From: CALAGJ01 sp964293305
GTDB taxonomy: Bacteria; Bacteroidota; Bacteroidia; Chitinophagales; Chitinophagaceae
Direction of reading: 5' to 3'
NCBI GenBank assembly: GCA_964293305.1
Contig: CAXYYO010000009.1
Location: forward strand, 32,777 to 96,776
Length of the DNA: 64,000 bases
Shown here piece by piece: positions 54,510 through 63,032 of the stretch. Position 1 is the stretch's first letter. Each line of letters begins with the position of its first letter. Made by a program: the position numbers and the translations under genes. Under the pieces are notes generated by a model. The model was not told the origin of the DNA, did no database searches, and was given only the letters and a program-made list of their open reading frames with translations.

Positions 54510-55922
54510 CTATGGGAATATGCCAAGTTCTGCATAAGCTGTTCCCACTTTGTTAATAGCTACAACGTATGCTGCTGTACGCATATCCGGAATGTTTGGA
54601 TTATTACGCCATACATCCATAATTTCACGGGTAGCTTCTATCATTGTTTGTTCTAGGCCGCTATGTACTAAATCATGCTCCTCCGGTCCATGCACAATTA
54701 ATTTACGAGCCAAATCACTTACTTGCTGTCCGGTTAATTCTTCTATCTGACCTACAATATTTTTATTGATATTTTCTGTAAATCTTTTTTCCATGCGACC
54801 GTAGCGTACATGGCTTAAATTTTTTAGCCACTCAAAATAACTTACGGTTACTCCACCAGCGTTAAGATACATATCAGGTACTATAAGCACACCTTTTTTA
54901 CCAAGTATTTCATCTGCATCAGGGGTTAAAGGACCGTTTGCAGCTTCTCCAATAATTTTTGTATTTATACGATCAGCATTACCGGCATTTATTACATTTT
55001 CCAGCGCAGCTGGTATCAAAATATCACATTCTGTTTCTAAGGCATCGGATGATTTTGCAAGGTTTGTAGCACCAGGGAAATTCAGAATACTTCCTGTGGC
55101 TTTACGATGTTTAAATACATCCTCTTCATTTAATCCTTCAGCATTGTAAATAGCACCTTCATATTCTGCAATACAAATTACTTTAGCACCACCTTCTCTG
55201 AAAAATTTTGCACTATAAAAACCTACATTACCCATACCTTGTACAATAACTCTCTTACCTTCTATGCCAACTGTAAGACCAAGTTTTGTCATTGTATCTT
55301 CCATTTGACAAACCTCTCTGATGCCATAAAATACACCGAGTCCAGTTGCTTCTGTACGTCCTCTTACACCACCTTGGGTTACAGGTTTACCAGTAACACA
55401 ACCCGCTGCATCTACTTCTCCGGGATGCATGGCTACATAAGTATCCAGTATCCAAGCCATTTCTCTAGAACCTGTACCATAATCTGGTGCCGGCACATCA
55501 GTACCTGGGCCTATAAAATTCTTCTTGATAAGTTCTGAAGTATAACGTCTTGTTATTTTCTGTAATTCAAATTCACTATAGTTGCGTGGATTAATTTTAA
55601 TACCGCCTTTTCCACCACCAAAAGGTACATTTACAATGGCGCATTTGTAAGTCATTAATGCAGCCAATGCCATTACTTCATCTTGGTTTACTTCATCGCT
55701 AAAGCGAATACCGCCTTTGCAAGGTGTTTTATGATGGCTATGCTGCACCCTGTACGCTTCCATTACTTCGATGCTACCATCGTCTCTCCGTATGGGGAAC
55801 CGAATCTGATACACTGCATTACATACTTTTATTTGCTCAAGCAATCCCTTTTCCCACCCTGTATGCGGAGCAGCTTTATCAAAACTGCGGGTTACATTCT
55901 CAAAAAAACTGTAGTTTGACAT
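54510..55922 (-). CDS. gdhA: Glutamate dehydrogenase
   Basis: 470 residues. Glu/Leu/Phe/Val dehydrogenase fold: substrate lysines Lys69 and Lys93 (TPCKGGIRF, MTYKCAIVNVPFGGGKGG with catalytic Lys105), dinucleotide-binding VQGMGNVG. Interconverts glutamate and 2-oxoglutarate plus ammonia. Length and an insert after residue 165 fit the Bacteroidota form. Single gene with a strong terminator. Confidence 0.95.
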   Translation of the reverse strand: MSNYSFFENVTRSFDKAAPHTGWEKGLLEQIKVCNAVYQIRFPIRRDDGSIEVMEAYRVQHSHHKTPCKGGIRFSDEVNQDEVMALAALMTYKCAIVNVPFGGGKGGIKINPRNYSEFELQKITRRYTSELIKKNFIGPGTDVPAPDYGTGSREMAWILDTYVAMHPGEVDAAGCVTGKPVTQGGVRGRTEATGLGVFYGIREVCQMEDTMTKLGLTVGIEGKRVIVQGMGNVGFYSAKFFREGGAKVICIAEYEGAIYNAEGLNEEDVFKHRKATGSILNFPGATNLAKSSDALETECDILIPAALENVINAGNADRINTKIIGEAANGPLTPDADEILGKKGVLIVPDMYLNAGGVTVSYFEWLKNLSHVRYGRMEKRFTENINKNIVGQIEELTGQQVSDLARKLIVHGPEEHDLVHSGLEQTMIEATREIMDVWRNNPNIPDMRTAAYVVAINKVGTAYAELGIFP

Positions 55923-56014
55923 GATTTTTGATTTATGATTTATAAAATTTAAGATTAATGAATGTTCGTTATTGATTTGAAAAAACCTTTCTAATAAATT
56001 TTTCTGAAGTAAAA

Positions 56015-56233
56015 TTATTTGCTTTTTTCCAATTGAGATATTTTTCTATCCAGCCTATAGAGATAAATAAAAAGACCGGTAATGATGGTTACAACCACAG
56101 CTACAACCACATATATTTTTCCTTCGCTGGTCATAAAATTTTTTGAAGCATTGTCAACAGCCTCTTGCGCATTTGCTTTTAAGGTTACAATTGACAAAAT
56201 GGATGTTATTAAAAACAAAATTTTTTTAATCAT
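56015..56233 (-). CDS. ccmD: CcmD family small membrane protein
   Basis: 72 residues starting MIKKILFLIT. A hydrophobic leader (1-22), then EGKIYVVVAVVVTIITGLFIYLYRLDRKISQLEK, one membrane helix with the RLDRKI tail typical of CcmD in Bacteroidota. Assists haem export for cytochrome c maturation. Its ATG overlaps the stop of ccmC by 8 nt, so translation is coupled and the earlier in-frame ATG (56293) is rejected. Confidence 0.85.
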   Translation of the reverse strand: MIKKILFLITSILSIVTLKANAQEAVDNASKNFMTSEGKIYVVVAVVVTIITGLFIYLYRLDRKISQLEKSK

Positions 56234-56906
56234 TAAATAATTTTTCTTGGTGATATAAGGCAATTCGAATACGTATTGTACTAATCCATACACCTAAAAG
56301 GGTCCAACCTAAAACGGCAGGCCAAAATACTAAACGCATTTCGGGTGCAAGATCGCCACCGTTTAATCCCGGATTTCCTTCACTGCCTTCCCCACCAGGG
56401 TGGAGAGATTCAGTAAGCCTGGGTAATATCCAAAGCGTAGGGAAAAGCATGGCAAATGAAAAAACATTATAAACTGATCCAATGCGTGCTTTTTTTTCAT
56501 CGTCCTGCAAGCTGCCTCTCAATACAAAATAGGCTAAATAAATCAATATAGCTATGGCTGCACCATTTTGCTTTGGGTCTCCACTCCAAGGCTCGCCCCA
56601 TTGATAGTTTGCCCATATTGCTCCGGTAATCAATCCTAACACGCCATATACTACACCTGTTGTGGCATAAGCAGTTGAATATGCATCATACTTTGGCAAA
56701 GGGTTTCTCAAATATTTTATGGCATATACCACAGATGTAGTGAGTAATATCATCATGCCAAACCACATAGGTACATGAAAAAATAAATTTCTTATGGTCT
56801 GTTGTAAACGACCATCTAAGATTGGGATTTTTACCAAAAACCCCATTACCGCTGTATAAAGCAGTAATAGATAAGCTAATAATTTCCACCAGTATTTGCG
56901 AAGCAT
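56226..56906 (-). CDS. ccmC: Cytochrome c biogenesis protein CcmC/CcsA
   Basis: 226 residues, six membrane helices. The haem-handling motif ANYQWGEPWSGDPKQNGAAI (the WxWD-like WGxxWxxDPK block) and histidines NLFFHVPMW are present. Delivers haem to the periplasm for attachment to c-type cytochromes, such as the di-haem peroxidase in this window. Promoter element 56957-56964 lies 50 nt upstream. Confidence 0.93.
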   Translation of the reverse strand: MLRKYWWKLLAYLLLLYTAVMGFLVKIPILDGRLQQTIRNLFFHVPMWFGMMILLTTSVVYAIKYLRNPLPKYDAYSTAYATTGVVYGVLGLITGAIWANYQWGEPWSGDPKQNGAAIAILIYLAYFVLRGSLQDDEKKARIGSVYNVFSFAMLFPTLWILPRLTESLHPGGEGSEGNPGLNGGDLAPEMRLVFWPAVLGWTLLGVWISTIRIRIALYHQEKLFND

Positions 56907-56956
56907 TCGTAGTAAGTAATTTATTAATATAACATTTTGCTATACTAACTGGGCCG

Positions 56957-56964
56957 CAAAAATA
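56957..56964 (-). promoter_or_regulatory. -7 promoter element TATTTTTG of ccmCD, with TTG -33
   Basis: Exact TAnnTTTG on the minus strand, with TTG 21 nt further upstream; the best -33/-7 pair in the window. Confidence 0.6.
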
Positions 56965-57000
56965 AGGGAATTGTATTTTGTGATTCAATAAAATAGGGAA

Positions 57001-57960
57001 TCATTTATGTATCCATTGTGCCCTTTGCAATCTATCATTTATGGCTCTGCCAAGCCCCATATTAGGAAATGGCTCTGCCAAGATAATATCATAGGCATTT
57101 GTATCAATCAATCTCAAGGTTTGAAAAAGTTTTGCGGCCGCAATGGACATATTTTGTTCGTAGGATAAGATAAAACTTTCTACACCTTCTAAATAACTGT
57201 AGTCTTTATAAAAACTGATGATTGCTATTTTTTTCTCTATAAATTGATTATACAAACTTTCGATATCACCTATGTATAATGGTATTCCGGGAGCATAATG
57301 ACTTTTTAGTTTTCCGGATGTTGTTGTGCTATGGGCAGGTGCTAGTATGATATCAAGTCCGGATAATTCGCGTAGCTGTTCATTTGACATACCTCCATAG
57401 CGATGTATTAAAATATGGTCGTCCATCACCTCAGCAATGGTTGATTCTACCCCAACTTGACTTTTCCCTCCATCCAAAATATAAGGTAGTTTACCCTCAA
57501 AATGTTGATATACATGCTGTGCCGTAGTAGGGCTTATATACCCAAATGGATTGGCACTTGGTGCCGCAAGCGGAAATGAAATAGACTGCAATAATGCAAG
57601 TGTTATGGGGTGGTTTGGTATTCTTACAACCACTTTATCAGTTCCGGCAGTAAGAATATCGGGTACCAATTTTTTTTTGGGAAGCAATAAAGAAAGAGGG
57701 CCGGGCATTGTATCTCTTGCTATGGCTAAGGCCTTTGTAGAAAAATCTGCATATGGTTGCAATGATTCGACGGAATGACTATGTAGGATAAGTGGGTTAA
57801 ACCGAGGTCTGTTTTTAGCTTCAAATATTTTTACTATGGCCGCTTCGCTCAATGCATTGGCTGATAAACCATAAACAGTTTCTGTGGGTATGGCTACCAA
57901 GGCATCCTGTTGTAAAAATGTGGCTGCTATTTTAATATCATGACCAATTGTTGTATGCAT
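57001..57960 (-). CDS. Threonylcarbamoyl-AMP synthase (Sua5/YrdC)
   Basis: 319 residues from the ATG at 57960 (a TTG codon precedes it). YrdC domain (about 10-190; VAIPTETVYGLSANA, KNRPRFNPLILH, RIPNHPITLALL, PLAAPSANPFGYISPTTA), then a Sua5 C-terminal domain (about 225-319). Makes threonylcarbamoyl-adenylate for t6A in ANN-decoding tRNAs. The tRNA-Leu/tRNA-Gly pair lies just upstream on the same strand, separated by a terminator. Confidence 0.94.
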   Translation of the reverse strand: MHTTIGHDIKIAATFLQQDALVAIPTETVYGLSANALSEAAIVKIFEAKNRPRFNPLILHSHSVESLQPYADFSTKALAIARDTMPGPLSLLLPKKKLVPDILTAGTDKVVVRIPNHPITLALLQSISFPLAAPSANPFGYISPTTAQHVYQHFEGKLPYILDGGKSQVGVESTIAEVMDDHILIHRYGGMSNEQLRELSGLDIILAPAHSTTTSGKLKSHYAPGIPLYIGDIESLYNQFIEKKIAIISFYKDYSYLEGVESFILSYEQNMSIAAAKLFQTLRLIDTNAYDIILAEPFPNMGLGRAINDRLQRAQWIHK

Positions 57961-57992
57961 CAAAAATGATAAAATGCTTAGTTTCTTGCAAT

Positions 57993-58050
57993 AAAAAAGA
58001 GGCGACTCAAATTGATATTTTGTAAAAATATCATTTTAAATCAACCTCTT
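57993..58050 (-). terminator. Composite terminator after tRNA-Leu
   Basis: Inner stem GATATTTT/AAAATATC (58014-58032) nested in an outer stem AAGAGG/CCTCTT (57997-58050), ending in six Ts on the minus strand, just before sua5. Confidence 0.7.
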
Positions 58051-58056
58051 GGCTTG

Positions 58057-58142
58057 TGCCCCAGGCGGGACTTGAACCCGCACTTGCATTGCTGCAAACA
58101 GGATTTTAAGTCCTGCGTGTCTACCAATTCCACCACCAGGGC
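58057..58142 (-). tRNA. tRNA-Leu (anticodon UAA)
   Basis: 86 nt on the minus strand. Anticodon stem CAGGA/TCCTG with loop CTTAAAA gives UAA. The long variable arm and the T-arm (GCGGGTTCAAGTCCCGC) fit a class II leucine tRNA. The acceptor stem GCCCTGG/CTGGGGC has two wobble pairs. No CCA is encoded. Confidence 0.95.
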
Positions 58143-58151
58143 ATCCAAAAA

Positions 58152-58178
58152 AAAAGTTATCAAATTAAGATAACTTTT
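58152..58178 (-). terminator. Hairpin with T-run between tRNA-Gly and tRNA-Leu
   Basis: Perfect 10-bp stem AAAAGTTATC/GATAACTTTT with 7-nt loop, followed on the minus strand by more Ts (nine in total). It sits 9 nt after tRNA-Gly and 10 nt before tRNA-Leu; terminator or processing signal. Confidence 0.65.
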
Positions 58179-58186
58179 CCTCTGAG

Positions 58187-58259
58187 AGCGGAAGACCAGG
58201 CTCGAACTGGCCACCCCAACCTTGGCAAGGTTGTGCTCTACCAAATGAGCTACTTCCGC
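58187..58259 (-). tRNA. tRNA-Gly (anticodon GCC)
   Basis: 73 nt on the minus strand. Acceptor stem GCGGAAG/CTTCCGC, anticodon stem CAACC/GGTTG with loop TTGCCAA (GCC), T-arm CCAGTTCGAGCCTGG. No encoded CCA. Confidence 0.95.
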
Positions 58260-58355
58260 TGATGCTACAAAGATCTACTCCGATTTTGAAATTAACTTCT
58301 TTTTCGGAGGTGCAAATTTAGAGCTATACGCTAGATTGCAAAATTTTTCTTGAAT

Positions 58356-58559
58356 TTATTTATATTTTGGTGTGTATTCCGCATTGCCTGGCACTTCTAC
58401 ATCTGGCTTGCCTTTATAACGGTGCTCATATAAATTATAGCAACCACCTACAACAAAAGCAACAAAAACTAACACCTGCAGATAAAATAGAAAGCGGGAT
58501 GAATTTACCCAATTGTACCCGAATTCTTTTTCTTTATGCTCTACATTATGGTTATCCAT
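58356..58559 (-). CDS. Small single-helix membrane protein
   Basis: 67 residues from MDNHNVEHKEKEF. A polar N-terminus is followed by one membrane helix (SRFLFYLQVLVFVAFVVGG) and a basic/proline-rich C-terminus. The longer frame to 58592 contains the promoter element TACTTTTG (58578-58585), so the shorter start is used. Family not recognised; the design resembles small subunits or assembly factors of membrane complexes, which is speculation. Confidence 0.65.
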   Translation of the reverse strand: MDNHNVEHKEKEFGYNWVNSSRFLFYLQVLVFVAFVVGGCYNLYEHRYKGKPDVEVPGNAEYTPKYK

Positions 58560-58577
58560 ATTTATAATTTTCGATGG

Positions 58578-58585
58578 CAAAAGTA
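58578..58585 (-). promoter_or_regulatory. -7 promoter element TACTTTTG for the small membrane protein
   Basis: Exact TAnnTTTG, 18 nt before the ATG at 58559. Confidence 0.5.
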
Positions 58586-58596
58586 AGGGCATGTAT

Positions 58597-59628
58597 TTAT
58601 ATATCCATCCTGTGGGGAATGATTTCTGAAAAAGTTTTTCTTCGTTTTATAAAATATTGCCATGCAATAGATCCGGGATAGAAGCCGGCAAGCCGATGCA
58701 AGGCTCTATGGGGTATTAAAACCTTATTCCGCTTTGAGCAAAGCCAAGAAAAAAAATGAAGATGCGCTTTTAGCACTGCAGTAAAATCTGCTGAATGACC
58801 TGTTAACAATGACTTCCAAGCAAATACAGCATCTAATGCCATGCGTGTGGGTAGTATCCAAATCTTTTCAGCAGTAGAAAGATTTTTCGAAAGCATGATT
58901 AGATTGTTTCTGAAATTAAAATATACTTTTCTGGGGTTTCCCTTGGGCAATGTACCACCACCTACATGGTAAACCGATGCTTGAGGATAACATTTTATTT
59001 CGTATCCGGCACGCTGCAAACGCCAGCATAAATCGATTTCTTCCATGTGTGCAAAAAAGTATGGATCTAATCCACCAACTGCTTCATATAATCTGGATCG
59101 TATAACCAGACAAGCTCCTGTAGCCCAGAAAATATTTTGAGCGCTATCATACTGTCCTTTATCTGCTTCGCAGTAATCTAAAATGCGTCCTCTGGTAAAG
59201 GGGAACCCCAACCTATCCATCCATCCGCCGCAGGCGCCTGCATATTCAAAATATTCTTTTTGATGATAGCTTTTTATTTTGGGCTGACAGGCTGCCACCT
59301 GTTGCTCTGTATCCATTGCATCTATTAAAGTGCTTAACCAACCCGGTGTTACTTCTACATCTGAATTAAGAAGTACAAAATATTCTGCATCTATCTGTTG
59401 TAATGCAGCATGATAACCTCCTGCATATCCGGTATTCTTGCTGAGCTGAATAATTTGTACTGATGGAAATTTTGACTTAAGGAGTAAAACACTATCATCT
59501 GTAGATGCATTGTCTGCAACAATGATTGCAGCATCTGCACTATTTGTTATGACCGAAGGTAGAAACTGGTCTAAGAAATTTCTACCATTATAATTGAGTA
59601 TTACTACTGCTGTTTTATATGTGTACAA
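58597..59628 (-). CDS. Family 2 glycosyltransferase
   Basis: 343 residues. GT-A fold: AVVILNYNGRNFL at the N-terminus, VADNASTDDSV for UDP-sugar binding, LLNSDVEVTPGWL (DxD-type metal site), and an acceptor region HMEEIDLCWRLQRAGYEIK. Similar to rhamnosyltransferase-like enzymes of cell-surface glycan synthesis. Starts at TTG 59628; the frame is closed by a stop three codons upstream. An exact -7 element TACATTTG lies 26 nt upstream. Confidence 0.92.
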   Translation of the reverse strand: MYTYKTAVVILNYNGRNFLDQFLPSVITNSADAAIIVADNASTDDSVLLLKSKFPSVQIIQLSKNTGYAGGYHAALQQIDAEYFVLLNSDVEVTPGWLSTLIDAMDTEQQVAACQPKIKSYHQKEYFEYAGACGGWMDRLGFPFTRGRILDYCEADKGQYDSAQNIFWATGACLVIRSRLYEAVGGLDPYFFAHMEEIDLCWRLQRAGYEIKCYPQASVYHVGGGTLPKGNPRKVYFNFRNNLIMLSKNLSTAEKIWILPTRMALDAVFAWKSLLTGHSADFTAVLKAHLHFFSWLCSKRNKVLIPHRALHRLAGFYPGSIAWQYFIKRRKTFSEIIPHRMDI

Positions 59629-59654
59629 TCTTGATCAGTTGTGTATTATAAAGG

Positions 59655-59662
59655 CAAATGTA
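59655..59662 (-). promoter_or_regulatory. -7 promoter element TACATTTG of the glycosyltransferase
   Basis: Exact TAnnTTTG on the minus strand, 26 nt before the TTG start. Confidence 0.5.
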
Positions 59663-59719
59663 AAAACATTGAACTCAATATTTAAAAGATACTCACACTA
59701 TCCGGCAAAAAAATACTAT

Positions 59720-60970
59720 TTAAAAAAATGATCCATTGATCATAACACGCTCTACTATTGGATGGCTAAATGCATAAGGTATGTAAGACAATGATTGCAT
59801 TGGGGGCATCAGTTGCAAATTTGCTCTTTTACCTTTTGTTATACTTCCACATAATCCTTCACATTGCATAGCATAAGCGCCATTGATAGTAGCAGCATTA
59901 ATAGCTTCTTCTGGTAGCATTTTCATTTGTACACAGCTCATAGAAACAACAGTATGCATATTGCCTCCCGGGCTGCTTCCGGGGTTAAAATCACTTGCAA
60001 GAGCCACCTTGCACCCAGCATCAATCAATTGCCTTGCCGGTTGAAAAGGCATACGTAAAAAATAGGCCGCTGTAGGTAGCATGGTGCCAATAGTATTTGA
60101 TGCTGCCAAAGCTTGGATATCATTTTCTGTCATCACTTCAAGATGATCTACCGATAAAGCACCACACTGAATAGCAGCTTGTAAACCTCCAATACTTGAC
60201 AACTGATTAATGTGCAATTTAGGAGTAAGTCCATGCACTATTCCGGCCTTTACAACTTGCACCATTTCATCAGGACTAAAAAATCCTTGTTCACAAAAAA
60301 CATCAATAAAATCTGCTAATTTTTCCTTTGCAATTTCAGGAAGTAAATCGTTTATCAACAGCTTGATATATGCCGAATGATTGTCTTTATAAGCCATAGG
60401 AAATGCATGCGCTCCGAGAAAAGTTGCCTTTATAGGAATGGGAGATTTTTCCTTCAATTGCTGGATAACACGAAGCATTTTTAGCTCAGCCTCTACACTT
60501 AGCCCATACCCGCTTTTTATTTCTATAGCACCTGTACCCATGCTAATGAGTTGTTGTAATCGCTTCCACGCCATTTCAAAAAGATCTTTAGAAGAAGTTT
60601 CTTCCAAACGCCTGGCACTGTTGAGTATACCGCCACCCTTAGCAGCTATTTCTGCATAAGACAGTCCTTGTATTTTATCTACAAATTCATCCTCTCTTGT
60701 AGCAGCAAAAACAATATGGGTATGACTATCTACCCAGCAGGGAATAATTGTAGCATTTGCGGCATCATAAAAATCTGTTTGTTCATCAATGGTATTTACA
60801 TAATTTTCTATGTCTTGCATCAGTCCCCAGTTACTAATAAGTCCATTTTCAATATGCAAGAAAGCATTTCTTAATGACTCCATTCTTTTTAAATCATCCC
60901 CTCTCAAAAAAGTATTTTTTTGGAGTATGCCTGCCAATAAGCCAATGTTTTTTATGATTAGAGATTGCAT
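59720..60970 (-). CDS. hutI: Imidazolonepropionase
   Basis: 416 residues of the amidohydrolase superfamily. Metal-binding DSHTHIVFAA, substrate block KSGYGLSVEAELKML, LGAHAFP, and ALASDFNPGSSPGGNMHT are characteristic of HutI. Hydrolyses imidazolone-5-propionate to formiminoglutamate in histidine degradation. No hutH, hutU or hutG gene is in the window, so the pathway is split. Confidence 0.93.
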   Translation of the reverse strand: MQSLIIKNIGLLAGILQKNTFLRGDDLKRMESLRNAFLHIENGLISNWGLMQDIENYVNTIDEQTDFYDAANATIIPCWVDSHTHIVFAATREDEFVDKIQGLSYAEIAAKGGGILNSARRLEETSSKDLFEMAWKRLQQLISMGTGAIEIKSGYGLSVEAELKMLRVIQQLKEKSPIPIKATFLGAHAFPMAYKDNHSAYIKLLINDLLPEIAKEKLADFIDVFCEQGFFSPDEMVQVVKAGIVHGLTPKLHINQLSSIGGLQAAIQCGALSVDHLEVMTENDIQALAASNTIGTMLPTAAYFLRMPFQPARQLIDAGCKVALASDFNPGSSPGGNMHTVVSMSCVQMKMLPEEAINAATINGAYAMQCEGLCGSITKGKRANLQLMPPMQSLSYIPYAFSHPIVERVMINGSFF

Positions 60971-61053
60971 GAAGTGTGGGTAGTGTTGTGATGATTTAAA
61001 AATATACTTTTTTAATGATCGATCAAGAGTAAAAACAGAACAAAATCATTGCT

Positions 61054-62148
61054 TTATTTTGGCGCTTTTCTATATACATTCAAAGCTACAAATATAAAAA
61101 TGATATTGGGTATCCATGCGGCAATGAGTGGTGGTAAATTTCCTTTTGTAGAGAATATGGTAGAGAACCTGTCCATTATAATAAAAATAGCTGCAATAGC
61201 TAGCCCAATTCCAAGATGTGCCCCACTACCTCCACGAACTTTTTTACTGGCTATTACTGCGCCTATAATAGTAAGAATAATGACTGCAAATGGAGTAGCC
61301 ATTCGCCTGTATGCCTCTACTTGTAGTACTTTCAACCCCTCGGTACCTCTTGTTTTTTCTTTTTCTATATACTCAAAAAGAGCTGGACTCGTTAATTTAT
61401 CTTTTGCATAATCATCCTTGGCTAAATCTGTGTAAGAAAAGTTATATTTTACAAATTTTTCTTTTTGTTGTACCACTTTTTCTGTAAGCGTATTAATAGT
61501 TCTTTCATACACATTTTGGAGCTTCCATTTTTTCTTTGCAGTATCCCAATAAATACGATCACTCCGAAGATTAAAAACTACTTTTTTGTTTTTTACTTTA
61601 TTTAAAAAAAAGGGGCCACCACTTTTACTAAACGTATCATAACTGCGCACACCGGCATAGGTAAATGAGTCAATCCGGAAATAAATATTCCTCTCCTGCC
61701 TATTTACTAAAGGATCATAACTACTATTTACTTTTATATATTTTGCTTCGAAATCGGTGCGTATTTTATTTGCCGGTGGTATAATAAAACTGTTTAGGAG
61801 TAATAATATAGAACCCAAAATTATTCCCCCAAAAATATACGGCCTTAAAAATCGATTGAAGCTGGTGCCACTTGCAAGTATGGCAACTATTTCGCTTCTG
61901 CCTGCCATTTGAGATGTGAAGAAAATGACTGATATGAACACAAATAATGGGAATAATAACCCACTGATAAAGGGGATAAAACCTAAATAATATTTAGTAA
62001 ATACATCTGCGGCACTCAATCCTGCTTTTACAAAATCATCTGTTTTTTCACTTACATCTATCACCACAGCTACAATGGTAAATAGGAGCATGCAAAAGAA
62101 GAATGCTGTTAGAAATTTGCGGATGATATATTGATCAATCTTTTTCAG
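61054..62148 (-). CDS. LptF/LptG family permease, start at CTG
   Basis: 364 residues if started at CTG 62148. YjgP/YjgQ fold: two N-terminal helices, ADVFTKYYLGFIPFISGLLFPL, a periplasmic beta region (about 150-270) and three C-terminal helices. It takes part in lipopolysaccharide extraction with LptB. The first ATG (62091) lies inside helix 1; the residues upstream, KKIDQYIIRKFLTAFFF, match the family's N-terminus and are readable only from CTG, with no ATG, GTG or TTG before the stop. A promoter element sits 16 nt before this CTG. Confidence 0.88.
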   Translation of the reverse strand: MKKIDQYIIRKFLTAFFFCMLLFTIVAVVIDVSEKTDDFVKAGLSAADVFTKYYLGFIPFISGLLFPLFVFISVIFFTSQMAGRSEIVAILASGTSFNRFLRPYIFGGIILGSILLLLNSFIIPPANKIRTDFEAKYIKVNSSYDPLVNRQERNIYFRIDSFTYAGVRSYDTFSKSGGPFFLNKVKNKKVVFNLRSDRIYWDTAKKKWKLQNVYERTINTLTEKVVQQKEKFVKYNFSYTDLAKDDYAKDKLTSPALFEYIEKEKTRGTEGLKVLQVEAYRRMATPFAVIILTIIGAVIASKKVRGGSGAHLGIGLAIAAIFIIMDRFSTIFSTKGNLPPLIAAWIPNIIFIFVALNVYRKAPK

Positions 62149-62164
62149 GAAGAATAATTTTTGT

Positions 62165-62172
62165 CAAATGTA
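62165..62172 (-). promoter_or_regulatory. -7 promoter element TACATTTG for the LptF/G permease
   Basis: Exact TAnnTTTG, 16 nt before the CTG at 62148; consistent with translation starting near there. Confidence 0.5.
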
Positions 62173-62284
62173 TTTGTGTAGTCTTTAAAAAGGAGTTAAA
62201 AAATGTTTTGCCCATTGGCAGCTATCGATTCAAAAAAAAACCTTTTGCATTTACATACCAAAGATGTTTGATTTCTTTTAAATA

Positions 62285-62995
62285 TTATTTACTGATGCGA
62301 ACAGCGATACGACGGTCCTTTACTCGGTCTGACTCTGGTGCATCAGCTGCAAATTTTGCAAATTCGCTTCCATATCCTTCTGCTCCGGCTATCTGTGCTT
62401 CCACACCACTAGCAGTAAGGGCTTCTTTTACTGCATTTGCACGGTCTGAACTTAATTTCTTATTGACTGCTTCATCGCCAGTTTTATCCGTATACCCACC
62501 AATTTTTAGTTTAAGTGAGGGATATGCTTTTAGAATAGCTGTTAGATTTTCAACTTGGTGTTTACTTTCTGGTGTTAGTTCTGCACTTCCTGTATTGAAA
62601 TTTATTTGATCAAAATCAAACCAAATCTTTTTCAAACTATCTTCATTGATGCTCTCATAACCCTTTTTGATAAAGGTGATTAATTGATCCTCTATTCCAC
62701 CTTTATTGGCATTCAAATCAATATTTCCCGGTAGGGATAAATTTAATGATGCTGCATTGGTTACATTATTCGACTCTGTTGTTTCATGACCCGCAGCATC
62801 TCCTGCTGCATGTGTATTTGCATCATGATGTACAGCCTCCTCACTTTCATGGCCACTACCATGTGAGCCACCCGGTACAAAGTTTCCATGGCAATTCATC
62901 ATCAACATTAATAAACAAAATACGGATACAAATGCAAGAAAAGCGGTAAGTGTATATTTCTTGCTATCATTTGGTTCTGGAGAATGGTCAGACAT
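62285..62995 (-). CDS. OmpA-like peptidoglycan-binding membrane protein with His-rich linker
   Basis: 236 residues. One membrane helix (about 15-34), a linker rich in His, Gly and Glu (HGSGHESEEAVHH then NTHAAGDAAGHE), and an OmpA C-terminal domain (about 120-236; FDFDQINFNTGSAELTPESKHQ, GYTDKTGDEAVNKKLSSDRANAV, RRIAVRI). The Asp/Arg of the latter bind diaminopimelate. Tethers the membrane to the wall. The linker could bind a metal. Confidence 0.9.
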   Translation of the reverse strand: MSDHSPEPNDSKKYTLTAFLAFVSVFCLLMLMMNCHGNFVPGGSHGSGHESEEAVHHDANTHAAGDAAGHETTESNNVTNAASLNLSLPGNIDLNANKGGIEDQLITFIKKGYESINEDSLKKIWFDFDQINFNTGSAELTPESKHQVENLTAILKAYPSLKLKIGGYTDKTGDEAVNKKLSSDRANAVKEALTASGVEAQIAGAEGYGSEFAKFAADAPESDRVKDRRIAVRISK

Positions 62996-63016
62996 AAACT
63001 AATTTTATTATGTGGC

Positions 63017-63024
63017 CAAAAATA
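63017..63024 (-). promoter_or_regulatory. -7 promoter element TATTTTTG for the OmpA-like gene
   Basis: Exact TAnnTTTG, 21 nt before the ATG at 62995. Confidence 0.5.
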
Positions 63025-63032
63025 GGGGAATC

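Noticed and set aside
58041..58244. 67-codon minus-strand ORF
   Set aside because: It runs through both tRNA genes and their spacer; it is a by-product of the tRNA sequence.
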